A stretch of 64,000 nucleotides of DNA. Source: Sphingobium sp. Ant17 (GTDB taxonomy: Bacteria > Pseudomonadota > Alphaproteobacteria > Sphingomonadales > Sphingomonadaceae). The notes under the pieces are model-generated. The model did no database searches. It had not been told where the DNA came from and saw only the letters and a program-made list of their open reading frames with translations. Below are positions 8,677-17,087 of the stretch, piece by piece; the stretch's first letter is position 1, and the number at the start of each line of letters is the position of its first letter. Where the stretch lies: positions 1,062-65,061 of the forward strand of contig NZ_JEMV01000010.1 in the NCBI RefSeq assembly GCF_000588875.1, in the 5' to 3' direction. The position numbers were made by a program, and so were the translations under genes.

Positions 8677-9555
8677 TCAATGCAGCTGGATCGGCAGGCA
8701 GCGATATTCCCTGGGCGTCTGGCCGGTTGCCGCGCGAAAGGCGGCAGAAAAGGCGGATGTGCTGCTGAAACCGCAGCGCCAGCTGACTTCCTTGATCCGG
8801 GCGGTGTCGCCGCGTAGTAATTCCTTGGCCAAAGCGATGCGGCTGGTCGCGACAAATTCGCCCAGGCTGACGCCGGTGCCATCTTTGAACACGCGCGCGA
8901 CATGCCGCACGCTCATATTGCAGCCGCGGGCGATGTCCGCGACGCCCAGTGGGCCCGACAGATTGTCCATCACATAATCGACGATATGGCGCATCTGCCG
9001 CCCGCAGCGCGACATCCCCCCGCTCAGATCCTGCGGCCCCAGATGGCGAACGAGTTCGACCGCCAGGCCCATCAGCATGGACTGGATCAGCGTCTGGCTG
9101 GCGAAACCGGGGTTACGCAGTTCGGCCGCGAGCCCTTCAAACATGCGGCGCATAGCGATATTCTGGACGTCGGCGCACGGCTCCATCCCCTGGAGCGGGC
9201 GTTCGCCATCGAACAATTCGTCCAGAAAGCTGTCGCCCAACACGACGCAGACCAGATGGCGTTCCTGCAAAGCGGGTTCGCCGACATATTGGCGGTGCGG
9301 CGGCATGTAGAGGATGTCGCCTGCCGCTGCACGCCGGTTCGGCCCGCCCATGCTGACGATGCTGCGGCGTGGCTGGCTGTCCAGCGAATAGTCGAGATAA
9401 TGTTTTTCCGGGCTGAAGACGCCGCTGCAAGGCAAGACCCAGTCGAAGTGGCGTACATCGACCCGTGCATCGCACATGGTCGCATGCGCCTCTATATAGA
9501 AGTTTTTAACTCCGAACCTTTCCTGGCCGGTCCAATCGCTCTCCGGTCGAAACAT
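8677..9555 (-). CDS. AraC-family transcriptional regulator
   Basis: 292 residues. The N-terminal sensor half has a cupin-like look (RAAAGDILYMPPHRQYVGEP). The C-terminal AraC domain has two helix-turn-helix motifs: GPLGVADIARGCNMSVRHVARVF and IKEVSWRCGFSSTSAFSAAF, ending in the typical GQTPREYR. It probably responds to the pathway substrate and controls the receptor gene downstream and the divergent MFS gene, since similar direct-repeat elements flank it on both sides. A 15-mer of the putative regulon operator also lies 64 bases upstream of its start (9620-9634). Confidence 0.92.
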   Translation of the reverse strand: MFRPESDWTGQERFGVKNFYIEAHATMCDARVDVRHFDWVLPCSGVFSPEKHYLDYSLDSQPRRSIVSMGGPNRRAAAGDILYMPPHRQYVGEPALQERHLVCVVLGDSFLDELFDGERPLQGMEPCADVQNIAMRRMFEGLAAELRNPGFASQTLIQSMLMGLAVELVRHLGPQDLSGGMSRCGRQMRHIVDYVMDNLSGPLGVADIARGCNMSVRHVARVFKDGTGVSLGEFVATSRIALAKELLRGDTARIKEVSWRCGFSSTSAFSAAFRAATGQTPREYRCLPIQLH

Positions 9556-9619
9556 CCTGTCCTCCGCCCGTTTCTATTCTGTCTTTGCGCCTGCATAGCC
9601 GGACTCGTGCCGCCTGGCA

Positions 9620-9634
9620 CTATCTTCGGGTAGG
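9620..9634 (-). promoter_or_regulatory. Candidate regulon operator CCTACCCGAAGATAG
   Basis: On the minus strand, 64 bases upstream of the AraC gene start. It differs at only 2 of 15 positions from the copy in front of the BKACE gene (38368-38382). It sits in the 228-base divergent gap between the AraC and MFS genes. Confidence 0.5.
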
Positions 9635-9653
9635 TATTCGTGTGGCTCTATTG

Positions 9654-9686
9654 CGACAGGTTCTGGCCGAGTGGCGGCATAGCCCG
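9654..9686. promoter_or_regulatory. Second copy of the AraC-site sequence, upstream of the MFS gene
   Basis: CGACAGGTTCTGGCCG at 9654-9669 matches the element at 8642-8657 in 15 of 16 bases. A weaker second half (cggcatag) follows at about +21. It lies about 115 bases before the MFS start, consistent with the same AraC protein controlling receptor and transporter. Confidence 0.4.
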
Positions 9687-9783
9687 ACGATGGTGCGCGC
9701 GCGCCCGACGGCTAGGCTGCGCCATCCTGATAATCGGAGAGGCCCAGCATGTATCATCCCCAAGCGCCAAGAAGGCCCGCCCC

Positions 9784-11087
9784 ATGAGAGCGCCCGGCGA
9801 TGCTCGCCCCGACGCCCGCCCAGATATGGGTCGCTACCCCTGGTATGTGCTGGGGATATTGACGCTGGCGCAGACCTGCCACGGCATCGATCGCGCCGTC
9901 ATCGGCCTGGTGCTGGCGCCGGTCGGGCGGGAATTCGCGTTGTCGGACGGGCAGCTGGGGGTATTGGCAGGCTTTGCCTATGGCATCTTCTTCGCGCTGG
10001 CCGCCCTGCCCTTCGGCATTGCGGTCGATAGCTGGAACCGGCGCAACCTGATGGCCGCCGCGCTGACGTTGTGGAGCGGGGCGACCGCTCTATGCGGGCT
10101 GGCCACCGGCTTCTGGACGCTGGTGATCGGCCGCGCGGCGGTGGGCACGGCGGAAGCGGGTGGTTCCCCCACCGGCATGTCGCTGCTGAGCGATTATTTC
10201 GGCGAGGATCGGCGTGCGACCGCGATCGGCATCTGGTATCTAAGTTCGGGCATTGGCCTGGCCATCGCCTTCCTGGTGGGCGGCGCGATCGTTCAGAGCG
10301 CGGGCTGGCGCTGGGCATTCGTCGCGGCAGGCGTGCCGGGGCTCCTGCTGGCGCCGATCCTGCTGCTGACGGTGCGCGAGCCGCGGCGCGGCGGGCTGGA
10401 CGGCCCCGCCAAGCCCCAGCATAGCGAGCGCGGGGGCCTGATCCAGCGTATCGGCCTGCTCGCGGCGCGACCGGGGCTGCTTTACTGCATCGGTGCGATC
10501 GTGCTGATCGCGGCGGGGATTTACGGGATGAGCACTTGGCTCACCACCTTCCTGATCCGCGTCCATGTCATGCCGATCGGGCGGGCGGGCATGATTATCG
10601 CCATCGCCTATGGCGGACTGGGGTCGCTGGGCGGTTTCCTGGCGGGCTGGGTGATCGATGCGATCAATCGGCGACGCGGCGGGTTCGATCCGGCCCGGAC
10701 CGCCTTGTTCGGGGCGATCATCCCACTGCTGACCGCCATCACCGGGATCGGCACGATGTTGGTCCACGACCTGCAACCGATGCTGGTGCTGCTGATGGCG
10801 TGCGGTTTTCTGAGCGCATCCTATAACGGGCCGATCTATGCTGTGATCGTCACGATCGCGGGGCCGCGCCTGCGCGGTCTGGCTGTATCGATGGTGCAAC
10901 TGGGCGCGAACCTGATCGGCGTTGGGGCGGGCACCTATCTGATCGGCGCGGTCAGCGATTATGTGGGTGGGAATGAGGCATCGCCTGGGGCATCGGCATC
11001 GCGATGCTGTTCACCTTTGCCGGTGGGTTGATGTTGCTGATGGCGTCGAGCGCGATCCGGCGGGCGGCGGTGCAGGACGTGGCATGA
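9784..11087 (+). CDS. MFS transporter, with a probable 1-base deletion near its 3' end
   Basis: About 434 residues with twelve hydrophobic segments. The loop between helices 2 and 3 has the MFS-type GIAVDSWNRRN sequence, helix 1 contains HGIDRAVIGL, and PTGMSLLSDYF follows helix 4. It resembles the spinster-like aromatic-acid/H+ symporter branch of the superfamily. The frame breaks near 10979 (after DYVGGNEA); adding one base restores IAWGIGIAMLFTFAGGLMLL and a final helix ending at the TGA at 11085-11087. The start ATG at 9784 precedes RAPGDARPD. It probably imports or exports the substrate or an intermediate. Confidence 0.88.
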
Positions 11088-11130
11088 AAAAAGGGGCGGG
11101 CCGGTCGATTATGACCGGGCCGCCCCTTTT
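11087..11130. terminator. Bidirectional terminator
   Basis: Between the convergent MFS and CMD genes, a 14-bp stem with one mismatch (ggggcgggccggtc / gaccgggccgcccc) is flanked by A-run on the left and TTTT on the right, so it can terminate transcripts from both directions. Confidence 0.8.
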
Positions 11131-11147
11131 GCTTCAGGATCGTTCGT

Positions 11148-11543
11148 TCATTCCGCAGCGGCGGCGCGTTCCTTGCGGCGGGCCTTGGCCGCTTCTATCC
11201 CACGGAACACGGCCGTCGTATTGCCAGCACCGGCGTAGAAGAGGAGGAACAGGGGCAGGAAATCCAGTTCCTCATCCGTGAATTCATCGTTGGTCAGGGC
11301 GCCGTTCATCTGGATTTCGACCAGGTCGGGCCGCCCCAGCATTGCCGTGGCTCCCAACACCAGCAGGCGCTTTTCGCGCATCGAGAAGATGTCGCTACCC
11401 CACAGATTAGCAAATTGATTGCCGACGATTTCCTGGTTGAAGGACGAGTCGCGGAACGGCAGCGTCATCGCAGACGTGCCCGGCCCATAGACCTTGTCGA
11501 AAACTTCCAGACCCTTTTGCCACTGGGCTTCGTCGATGCTCAT
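11148..11543 (-). CDS. Carboxymuconolactone decarboxylase/AhpD-family protein
   Basis: 131 residues, all-alpha. The core FSMREKRLLVLGATAMLGR followed by QMNGALTNDEFTDEELDFL matches the CMD fold. There is no CxxC, so it is not a peroxidase-type AhpD. Members act as decarboxylases or remain unassigned. The start overlaps the stop of the HIBADH-like gene upstream (4 bases), so it is translationally coupled and probably acts in the same step or on the next intermediate. The function is otherwise open. Confidence 0.82.
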   Translation of the reverse strand: MSIDEAQWQKGLEVFDKVYGPGTSAMTLPFRDSSFNQEIVGNQFANLWGSDIFSMREKRLLVLGATAMLGRPDLVEIQMNGALTNDEFTDEELDFLPLFLLFYAGAGNTTAVFRGIEAAKARRKERAAAAE

Positions 11544-12388
11544 GCTTTCTCTCCCATCACATCAGCTAGGCCAACGACGGCCTGGTCCGTCCGGCGCGCC
11601 AATTCGACCAGCGGCAGCGTAATGCCGTAGCTGCGCGCCAGATCGATCGCGGCGTCCAGATCCTTTATCATCAGCGCGCGGGTATATTCGCGGATCGCCG
11701 CCTCCTGATCGCTCGATGCCGGATCGTCGCGTATGGCCAGCATCAACGGGCCGCCCACGCTGTCGGAGCTGGCCTCGATCACGTCGCTCAGCTGGCGGAC
11801 GTCGACACCGGCGTTGCGGCAAAGGATCGCCGCCTCATAGCCTGCGCGCAGGCCGCCGAAGACGATGACGTTGCGCGCGATCTTCGCCGCCATGCCAGCG
11901 CCGGGACCGCCCATATGCGCGACCAGCTTGGCAAAGCCTTCCAGCACCGGGCGCACCCTTGCGACACCCTCGTCCGAGCCGCCGACCAAGCAGACCAAGC
12001 CGTTTTCGCGCGACTTGGGACCGCCGGTCACGCCGCTGTCGATCAGGTCGACGCCGGCCGCGTCGGTCAGCGCCCGGATTTCGTTCAGATCCTCGATCGA
12101 TACGGTGGCGACCAGCACGATGCTCATGCCCGGTCGCGCCTGCGACAGCACGCCGTCCGGGCCGGACAGGACGTCGATCGTCTGCCTGGCATTCACCACC
12201 GCGATGATGACCACATCGGCCTGCCGCGCCAGTTCGGCCGGGCTGGCGACCACTGGCGGCACGCCGTCCAGCGTATCGGCCGCGTCCGCGCGAACGTCAT
12301 AGACCGCCGCCAACTGGCTGCTGCGCGCCAGGCAGATGGCCACCCCCGCCCCGATCTGCCCCAGTCCAATTACGCCTGCGTTTCCCAT
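11540..12388 (-). CDS. NAD(P)-dependent beta-hydroxyacid dehydrogenase (HIBADH-like)
   Basis: 282 residues: N-terminal Rossmann motif GVIGLGQIGAGVA, the substrate-binding stretch LIDSGVTGGPKSRENG and the catalytic lysine in GMAAKIARN, the layout of 3-hydroxyisobutyrate/6-phosphogluconate-type dehydrogenases. It should oxidise a beta-hydroxy acid or reduce a semialdehyde. The ATG at 12388 is chosen because it begins the Rossmann strand directly; an in-frame ATG at 12397 is also possible. It sits downstream of the MFS gene at 12516 and upstream of the coupled CMD gene. Confidence 0.88.
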   Translation of the reverse strand: MGNAGVIGLGQIGAGVAICLARSSQLAAVYDVRADAADTLDGVPPVVASPAELARQADVVIIAVVNARQTIDVLSGPDGVLSQARPGMSIVLVATVSIEDLNEIRALTDAAGVDLIDSGVTGGPKSRENGLVCLVGGSDEGVARVRPVLEGFAKLVAHMGGPGAGMAAKIARNVIVFGGLRAGYEAAILCRNAGVDVRQLSDVIEASSDSVGGPLMLAIRDDPASSDQEAAIREYTRALMIKDLDAAIDLARSYGITLPLVELARRTDQAVVGLADVMGEKA

Positions 12389-12515
12389 CCTCAACATCCT
12401 TTCCGCCGCCTGTTCGCGGTCCTGTGGTCACAATGGCGGCAGCGTGGCATAGCCATGGCCCCCACGTCATCCCGATCATCGCGGCGTGGCCGAACATCGA
12501 CAGCTTTGCGGCCCG

Positions 12516-13841
12516 TCACGACGCATTTGCCTCCCCCGGCAGGTCTTTGGTGGCGAGCATATAGTGGATCACCGCCAGCACCAGGACGGAGGCGGCGACC
12601 TGCATACTCAGTTGCAGGCCGTCCGCCGAGGCGGCAAGACAGGCGGGTGTGGGCCGCGCGGAGGCCGAGGCCAGGCAGTCGGCGGCATAATCGCCTGCAT
12701 AGAGGAAAGCGGCGAGTCGGTCGCTGAGATAGCCCAGCACCACCGACCCCAGGCCTAGACCCGCGACCGTCTGGCCAAAGCTGTGCAGCGCGGCGGCCGA
12801 GGCGCGCATCCGCGGTTCGACCAGCGACTGGGTGATGGTCATGATCGCGGGAATGAAGGCGTAGAGCAATGTGGTGGCCAGGAACAGGAAGCCCACTAGC
12901 CAGCGCCAGTCGCTCTGGTGGATGGCCAGCAGATAGAGCGGCAGCGCAAGGCCCACTGCGATGGCGGGAGCCCAGCCGCCCCAGCGCATGTCGCGCCGGA
13001 TCAGGCCGCCGATCAGATAACCTCCGCTGACCTGCCCTACCATCGTAGCCAGGCTGAAGGAAAGCGCGAAGACCATGCCCGCCTGCGCCAGGGGCAGGTC
13101 GTAGCGGCGCACCAGCAGGGGAATGAGGAACAGGTTGGTGCCGAACCCGACCATGCCGACAAAGCCGCTGCCGAAGGTCAGGTGCAGGAAGGCGGGGGAG
13201 CGCCCCAGCCGCCGCAGCACCGCGCCGAAAGGGGGAGTATCCGCCCGGTCGCCCGCATCGGTGCGGACGGGTTCGGGGATAGTCAGGAACAGCAAGAGCG
13301 CCAGCAGCAACCCCGGCGCGCCGACCGCCAGCAAGGCCAGCCGCCAGCCGAAATGCTGGGCAATGGCGCCGCCGCCGATCGCGGCGATGGCGCCGCCCAA
13401 GGGCACGCCAAGCGCGATCAGGGAAAAGACGACAGCGCGGCGCGCCGGATCGAAACGGTCGGAGATCATCGACACTAGCGCGGGGGTGAAGCCGGCCTCT
13501 CCCACGCCCACACCCATGCGGCAGAGCAGCAGCTGAAGATAGCTGCCCGCCGCGCCCGACAGCGCGGTCATGAAGGACCAGAGCACGGTCACGGCGGCGA
13601 TGATGCGCACCCGGCTATAGCGTTCGGCCAGCCGCGCTAGCGGGATGCCGAGCGCGGCGTAGAAGAGCGAGAAGGCGAGGCCGCCGAGCATCCCCAATTG
13701 CAGGTCGCTGAGTTGCAGGTCGTGGCGAATCGCTTCGCCCACCACCGCGATGATCGTGCGATCGATGAAGTTGAACATGTAGATCGCGCCCAGCAGCAGC
13801 AGGAACCAGCGGTCGCGCGCGCCAAAACCGGTCTTCCCCAT
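12516..13841 (-). CDS. MFS transporter
   Basis: 441 residues with about twelve membrane helices. The N-terminus FLLLLGAIYMFNFIDRTIIAVV, the loop LARLAERYSRVR and the VGVGEAGFTPALVSMISD region are typical of the same spinster-like MFS branch as the transporter at 9784, to which it appears distantly related. A hydrophilic stretch with two cysteines (AADCLASASARPTPACLA) replaces part of the last periplasmic loop. It is probably the first gene of a three-gene unit with the HIBADH-like and CMD genes. Confidence 0.9.
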   Translation of the reverse strand: MGKTGFGARDRWFLLLLGAIYMFNFIDRTIIAVVGEAIRHDLQLSDLQLGMLGGLAFSLFYAALGIPLARLAERYSRVRIIAAVTVLWSFMTALSGAAGSYLQLLLCRMGVGVGEAGFTPALVSMISDRFDPARRAVVFSLIALGVPLGGAIAAIGGGAIAQHFGWRLALLAVGAPGLLLALLLFLTIPEPVRTDAGDRADTPPFGAVLRRLGRSPAFLHLTFGSGFVGMVGFGTNLFLIPLLVRRYDLPLAQAGMVFALSFSLATMVGQVSGGYLIGGLIRRDMRWGGWAPAIAVGLALPLYLLAIHQSDWRWLVGFLFLATTLLYAFIPAIMTITQSLVEPRMRASAAALHSFGQTVAGLGLGSVVLGYLSDRLAAFLYAGDYAADCLASASARPTPACLAASADGLQLSMQVAASVLVLAVIHYMLATKDLPGEANAS

Positions 13842-13990
13842 CCGCAGCCCCTTTTAGCCTCTTCTTCGGCTTTGCACCGGTAGCACGATACAGATAGAAC
13901 AGATTCTTTTCTATGTGTATCAGTTTGCTCTTGAAACTAACCCGTCGCTGCGGCAACAGATCGGCATTATCGACAGAAGGATTTTTGCAT

Positions 13991-14263
13991 ATGAAGACGA
14001 TCATCATCGCGATCGCGGCGCTGGGTTTGGCGACGCCTGCACTGGCCCAGGCCCCCGCGATCGACCGTAACGAAGCAATCTTTTCCGCCGAGGGCACCAA
14101 GATAGGCAAGGTCGAAAAAGTGGTGACAGGCGATGACGGCGCGGTAGCCGCCGTGCGCATCATCTATCGCGGCAAGTTCATCACTATTCCCGCCGCCACG
14201 CTGACCGCGACCGACAAGGGCGTCACCACCAGCCTTTCGAACGCCGACCTCAAGAAGCTCTGA
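13991..14263 (+). CDS. Small secreted protein, PRC-barrel-like
   Basis: A 90-residue protein with a clear signal peptide (MKTIIIAIAALGLATPALAQ). The mature part, GTKIGKVEKVVTGDDGAVAAVRIIYRGKFITIPA, has the alternating strand pattern seen in small PRC-barrel-like periplasmic proteins of sphingomonads. The ATG at 13991 follows agaagga. It is transcribed alone and divergently from the MFS gene at 12516. It is probably unrelated to the catabolic genes, and no specific function can be given. Confidence 0.75.
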   Translation: MKTIIIAIAALGLATPALAQAPAIDRNEAIFSAEGTKIGKVEKVVTGDDGAVAAVRIIYRGKFITIPAATLTATDKGVTTSLSNADLKKL

Positions 14264-14270
14264 ACCTTTG

Positions 14271-14310
14271 TGGCGGGGGGGGGGCAGGCCATGGCCCCCG
14301 TCCCCCCGCT
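14271..14310. terminator. G-run and hairpin between convergent genes
   Basis: A run of ten G (14275-14284), a GGCCATGGCC palindrome and a run of six C form a possible hairpin between the convergent small secreted protein gene and the APH-like gene. There is no T-tract. The homopolymer lengths should be treated as uncertain given the indels elsewhere. Confidence 0.35.
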
Positions 14311-14344
14311 TATGGGCAGGCATGGGGGCCCCACGGAACCCGCG

Positions 14345-15475
14345 TCAGGCCGCCTTGTCTTCGAGCGGGACGAGATTTTGCATGAACGCGGCGAAGTCCG
14401 GGCCAAGCTCTGGAATGGGCAGGCCCAGCTTTTCGGCCAGATAGAGCGTCATGAAATTATCCTGCAGCGACCGGTTGGTGACAGGAATATTGCCGATGCC
14501 GACTTGCCGGTCGAACGCGCCGACCGCGACCAGCGCCATGCGCAGCGCGGCGACGATGTCGTAATAATCGAGATGCTGGGCCTTTTGCCCGGACGCGGCT
14601 TCCCAGATGGCGATCGTCTCGTCGCGGCTCGGCAGCCCCTCTAACCGGGTGACGCCGAAGCGGCGGCCGAACAGGTCGTCGAAATAGAGCCACCAAGCCA
14701 GATCCAGCTCCGCCGGTCCCAAAGCGGCGAGTTCCCAGTCGATCAGCGCGTTGACGCTGCCGTCGGACGCGAACATGACGTTGGACGGCGTTGGGTCGCC
14801 CCACAGCACATTGACGCCCGCGTCCGCAGGCATGTTCGCGCGGACATAGGCCATGGCGGCGTCGACGATCGGCATCGGCCGGCCGCGACCCGCCGCCCGG
14901 TGCCAGGCTTCGAGCGCTCCGACATATTGGTCGAGGCCGGGCGCGCCATTTTCGGGCTGGGCGAGAAATTCAAAGCCATCGCGCCAGTCGATCGTCGCCA
15001 GGGTGGCAAAGGCGGCGATGGCGTTGGTGAAGCTGGCGCGGCGCTGGTCGGGGGTCATGTCGACCAGCCAGCCGTCAAGATTATAATTGGGTTTCTGCTT
15101 TGCGCATTCGCCCTCCACCTTGCCCATGACCAGGAAGGGCAAGCCCAATATGTCGGGATCGAGATGCATACCGATCCATGGCGGCACGGGCACGTCGCCG
15201 CGCGCGTAGAGCGCCGCCATCATCTTGCCCTGTAGCGCCAGGCTGCTGCCGAACACGACTTCCAGGTCCATCGGCTGGCGACGCACCACCAAAGTCTGGT
15301 TCTGAGGCCCCGCCGGATCGACATAATCGACATCGACGAAGAAGATGTCGGCCGAAAAGCCCGCGCCCAGCGTCACGTCGAGCGGGCGGACGACGATGTC
15401 GCGCCAGTCGGGCTTTTCGCTGGCCAGCCAAAGTTGCAACTGGGTGGTGATGCGGTCGGGCGTCAGATAGTCCAT
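14345..15475 (-). CDS. Aminoglycoside-phosphotransferase-like kinase (APH/ACAD10-type)
   Basis: 376 residues with the protein-kinase-like APH fold. The nucleotide loop region is near VTLGAGFSADIFFV, the catalytic loop is VLWGDPTPSNVMF (Asp as base, Asn for Mg) and the metal-binding motif is IDWELAALGPAELDLAWW. This subfamily resembles the phosphotransferase domain found next to acyl-CoA dehydrogenases (as in ACAD10/11), which phosphorylates hydroxy-acyl substrates. It is the last gene of the operon starting at 19568, four bases after the LLM gene. A tyrosine-phosphatase-like gene in the same operon suggests that a small molecule rather than an antibiotic is the target; that is inference. Confidence 0.85.
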   Translation of the reverse strand: MDYLTPDRITTQLQLWLASEKPDWRDIVVRPLDVTLGAGFSADIFFVDVDYVDPAGPQNQTLVVRRQPMDLEVVFGSSLALQGKMMAALYARGDVPVPPWIGMHLDPDILGLPFLVMGKVEGECAKQKPNYNLDGWLVDMTPDQRRASFTNAIAAFATLATIDWRDGFEFLAQPENGAPGLDQYVGALEAWHRAAGRGRPMPIVDAAMAYVRANMPADAGVNVLWGDPTPSNVMFASDGSVNALIDWELAALGPAELDLAWWLYFDDLFGRRFGVTRLEGLPSRDETIAIWEAASGQKAQHLDYYDIVAALRMALVAVGAFDRQVGIGNIPVTNRSLQDNFMTLYLAEKLGLPIPELGPDFAAFMQNLVPLEDKAA

Positions 15476-15478
15476 CGC

Positions 15479-16560
15479 TTACAGCCCCTTTGCCGCCAGC
15501 GCGCGTTTCAGTTCGGTGGTGAGCGGCCCCATATCCTTGGGCGAGGCACCGTGGAGCAGGATTTCGTCCGCCCCTGCATCCAGAAAGTCCATCAACTGAT
15601 CGGCGCATTGCGCCGCGGTGCCGACGGCGGCGCCCTCGTCCAGCCAATGTTGCGGGATCAGCTTGCTGACATCGACCAGTTCCTGGCGGGTATAGGCCTG
15701 GTCGGCGGGCTTGCCGTTCAGGCTGGCGATCTTGGGATGGGCGCGGATCTGGTCCAGCACGCCCTTGTCCCAGCCGTTGATATCGACGATCAGGTCGCCG
15801 AAACCGGGCAGTTCGAAATAGGTGATGGCGCGGCCGCCGACGACGGCCTCCTCCTCATCCTTGGGCAGGTCGGGAGCGACGATGATATTGTGATAGATGC
15901 GCACCGCCATGGGATCACGCCCCGCCTTTTCGGCGGCATCGCGCACGATCTTCGTGCTGTTCTTCACCCCCTGCGCCGACACGAAGGGATGCAGCAGCAC
16001 GCCGTCGCAATGTTCGCCGGCAAATTCCAGGCTCTTGGGACCGATGGCGGTGAAGATGATCGGCGGCGGGGTGCCGCCATGGCGATCGGTCAGGCTGATC
16101 GCGGGGAATTTGCCCAGCACGCCTTCATAATCGACCTTCTCCCCTGCCCACAGGCGGCGGCAGATGGAAATGAGGTCGGCCAGCCGTTCCATCGTGATCG
16201 GCGGCGATCCCAGCATCTTCATATAGGCCGGGACGCGCGCGCAAACATCAGGCGGAACCGGTCGCCGCTCAACGCCTGCATCAGGTCGGCGACGCTGGCG
16301 GTGACGAGCGGGTGCCGCATCGTCGCGTACATGGTGCCGGTAATGCGGATCTTCGACGTCGCCTGCGACACCGCACCCGCAAGGACGGCGGGTTCCTTGA
16401 GCGCATAGCGTTCGGAAATCCACACGCAGCCCAGGCCGATACGTTCGGCCTCCTGCGCTTCCTCGATACCCCGGCGCGGATCGCTGACCCGTCCAGGCAG
16501 GATATAGGTGCCGAACTTGTCGAACAGCGCCTGCGCGCCGGGTTCCATTGCTGCCGTCAT
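15479..16560 (-). CDS. LLM-class (luciferase-like) F420-dependent oxidoreductase, with a 1-base deletion
   Basis: About 360 residues after repair, a TIM-barrel luciferase-like enzyme. Recognisable parts are EAERIGLGCVWISERY near the start, ATSKIRITGTMYATMRHPL, PPPIIFTAIGPKSLEFAGEHCDGVLLH, and a C-terminal AQCADQLMDFLDAGADEILLH. The frame breaks near 16233 (MFARA then VPAYMKML): one G is missing in gcgcgcg(g)tcccg, and the 1082-nt span is one short of a multiple of three. The family binds F420 or FMN; F420 is favoured because the window encodes the cofactor. The ATG at 16560 with gagaggacag upstream is preferred over the TTG at 16575. Confidence 0.88.
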
Positions 16561-16567
16561 ATCCTGT

Positions 16568-16590
16568 CCTCTCAAATCTATAGGGAGAGG
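16568..16590 (-). promoter_or_regulatory. Possible RBS-sequestering hairpin before the LLM gene
   Basis: CCTCTC and GAGAGG (6-bp arms, 11-base loop) flank an AT-rich loop in the 60-base gap between the SnoaL-like gene and the LLM gene. On the mRNA the right arm GAGAGG is the LLM ribosome-binding site, so pairing could reduce its translation. Confidence 0.3.
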
Positions 16591-16620
16591 ATTGCCCGGC
16601 GGTCGACGCTGCGCAACCTG

Positions 16621-17076
16621 TCAAAGGACAGGCGCGGGATGCACTTCGACAGTGAGGCGGGTGAGTTTGAGGAAGGCGATCTTCCATGCGCCGTCCACCC
16701 GCACATAGCGTTCGGTATAATGGCCAAAGCCGGTGATCGACTGCCCGCCGGGGATCGGGCACTTGCCCGGCGCCCAGACCACCCGGTCCTGCATGGCGGT
16801 GACGACATCGGCGCTGTCGCCTTGCAGGGTGATTTCGGACGAATGGACCTGATGCGCGGTTTGCGCGTCGATGACGGCGGATCGGACCTGCTCAAGGATC
16901 GCGGCATGGCTAGTGATTGACGGGTTTCCGGTATCTTCATGCACGTCCATCACCGCGTCGGGCGTGAACAGGGCGATGAAGCCGTCCCAATCCTTGGTAT
17001 CGAGCAGGCGGCAATAGCGCGCCTTCACCTGGCGGATTGCCTCATAGTCCAGCAACATGGCCAGTGCGTCGCTCAT
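16621..17076 (-). CDS. SnoaL-like (NTF2-fold) protein
   Basis: 151 residues with the hallmarks of the SnoaL_4-type NTF2 fold: the helix IRQVKARYCRLLDTKDWDGF, FTPDAVMDVHED, and the C-terminal strand pair HYTERYVRVDGAWKIAFLK. Members of this type sit in ring-degradation clusters and are thought to act as dehydratases, isomerases or scaffold proteins. It is in the middle of the 14.3-19.6 kb operon, 12 bases after the DUF1214-like gene. No specific reaction can be assigned. Confidence 0.83.
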   Translation of the reverse strand: MSDALAMLLDYEAIRQVKARYCRLLDTKDWDGFIALFTPDAVMDVHEDTGNPSITSHAAILEQVRSAVIDAQTAHQVHSSEITLQGDSADVVTAMQDRVVWAPGKCPIPGGQSITGFGHYTERYVRVDGAWKIAFLKLTRLTVEVHPAPVL

Positions 17077-17087
17077 GATCGTTCCCC

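Noticed and set aside
12297-12497. Small minus-strand frame (66 codons) upstream of the HIBADH-like gene
   Set aside because: No RBS, no homology pattern, and it overlaps the N-terminus of the HIBADH-like gene out of frame.
13875-13900. Further copy of the 15-mer operator (GCACGATACAGATAG) before the MFS gene at 12516
   Set aside because: Only the right half matches (9 of 15 positions), so it was not counted.
14345-15475. Aminoglycoside resistance gene
   Set aside because: The APH fold is present, but the subgroup is the acyl-CoA-dehydrogenase-associated type and the gene sits in a catabolic operon.
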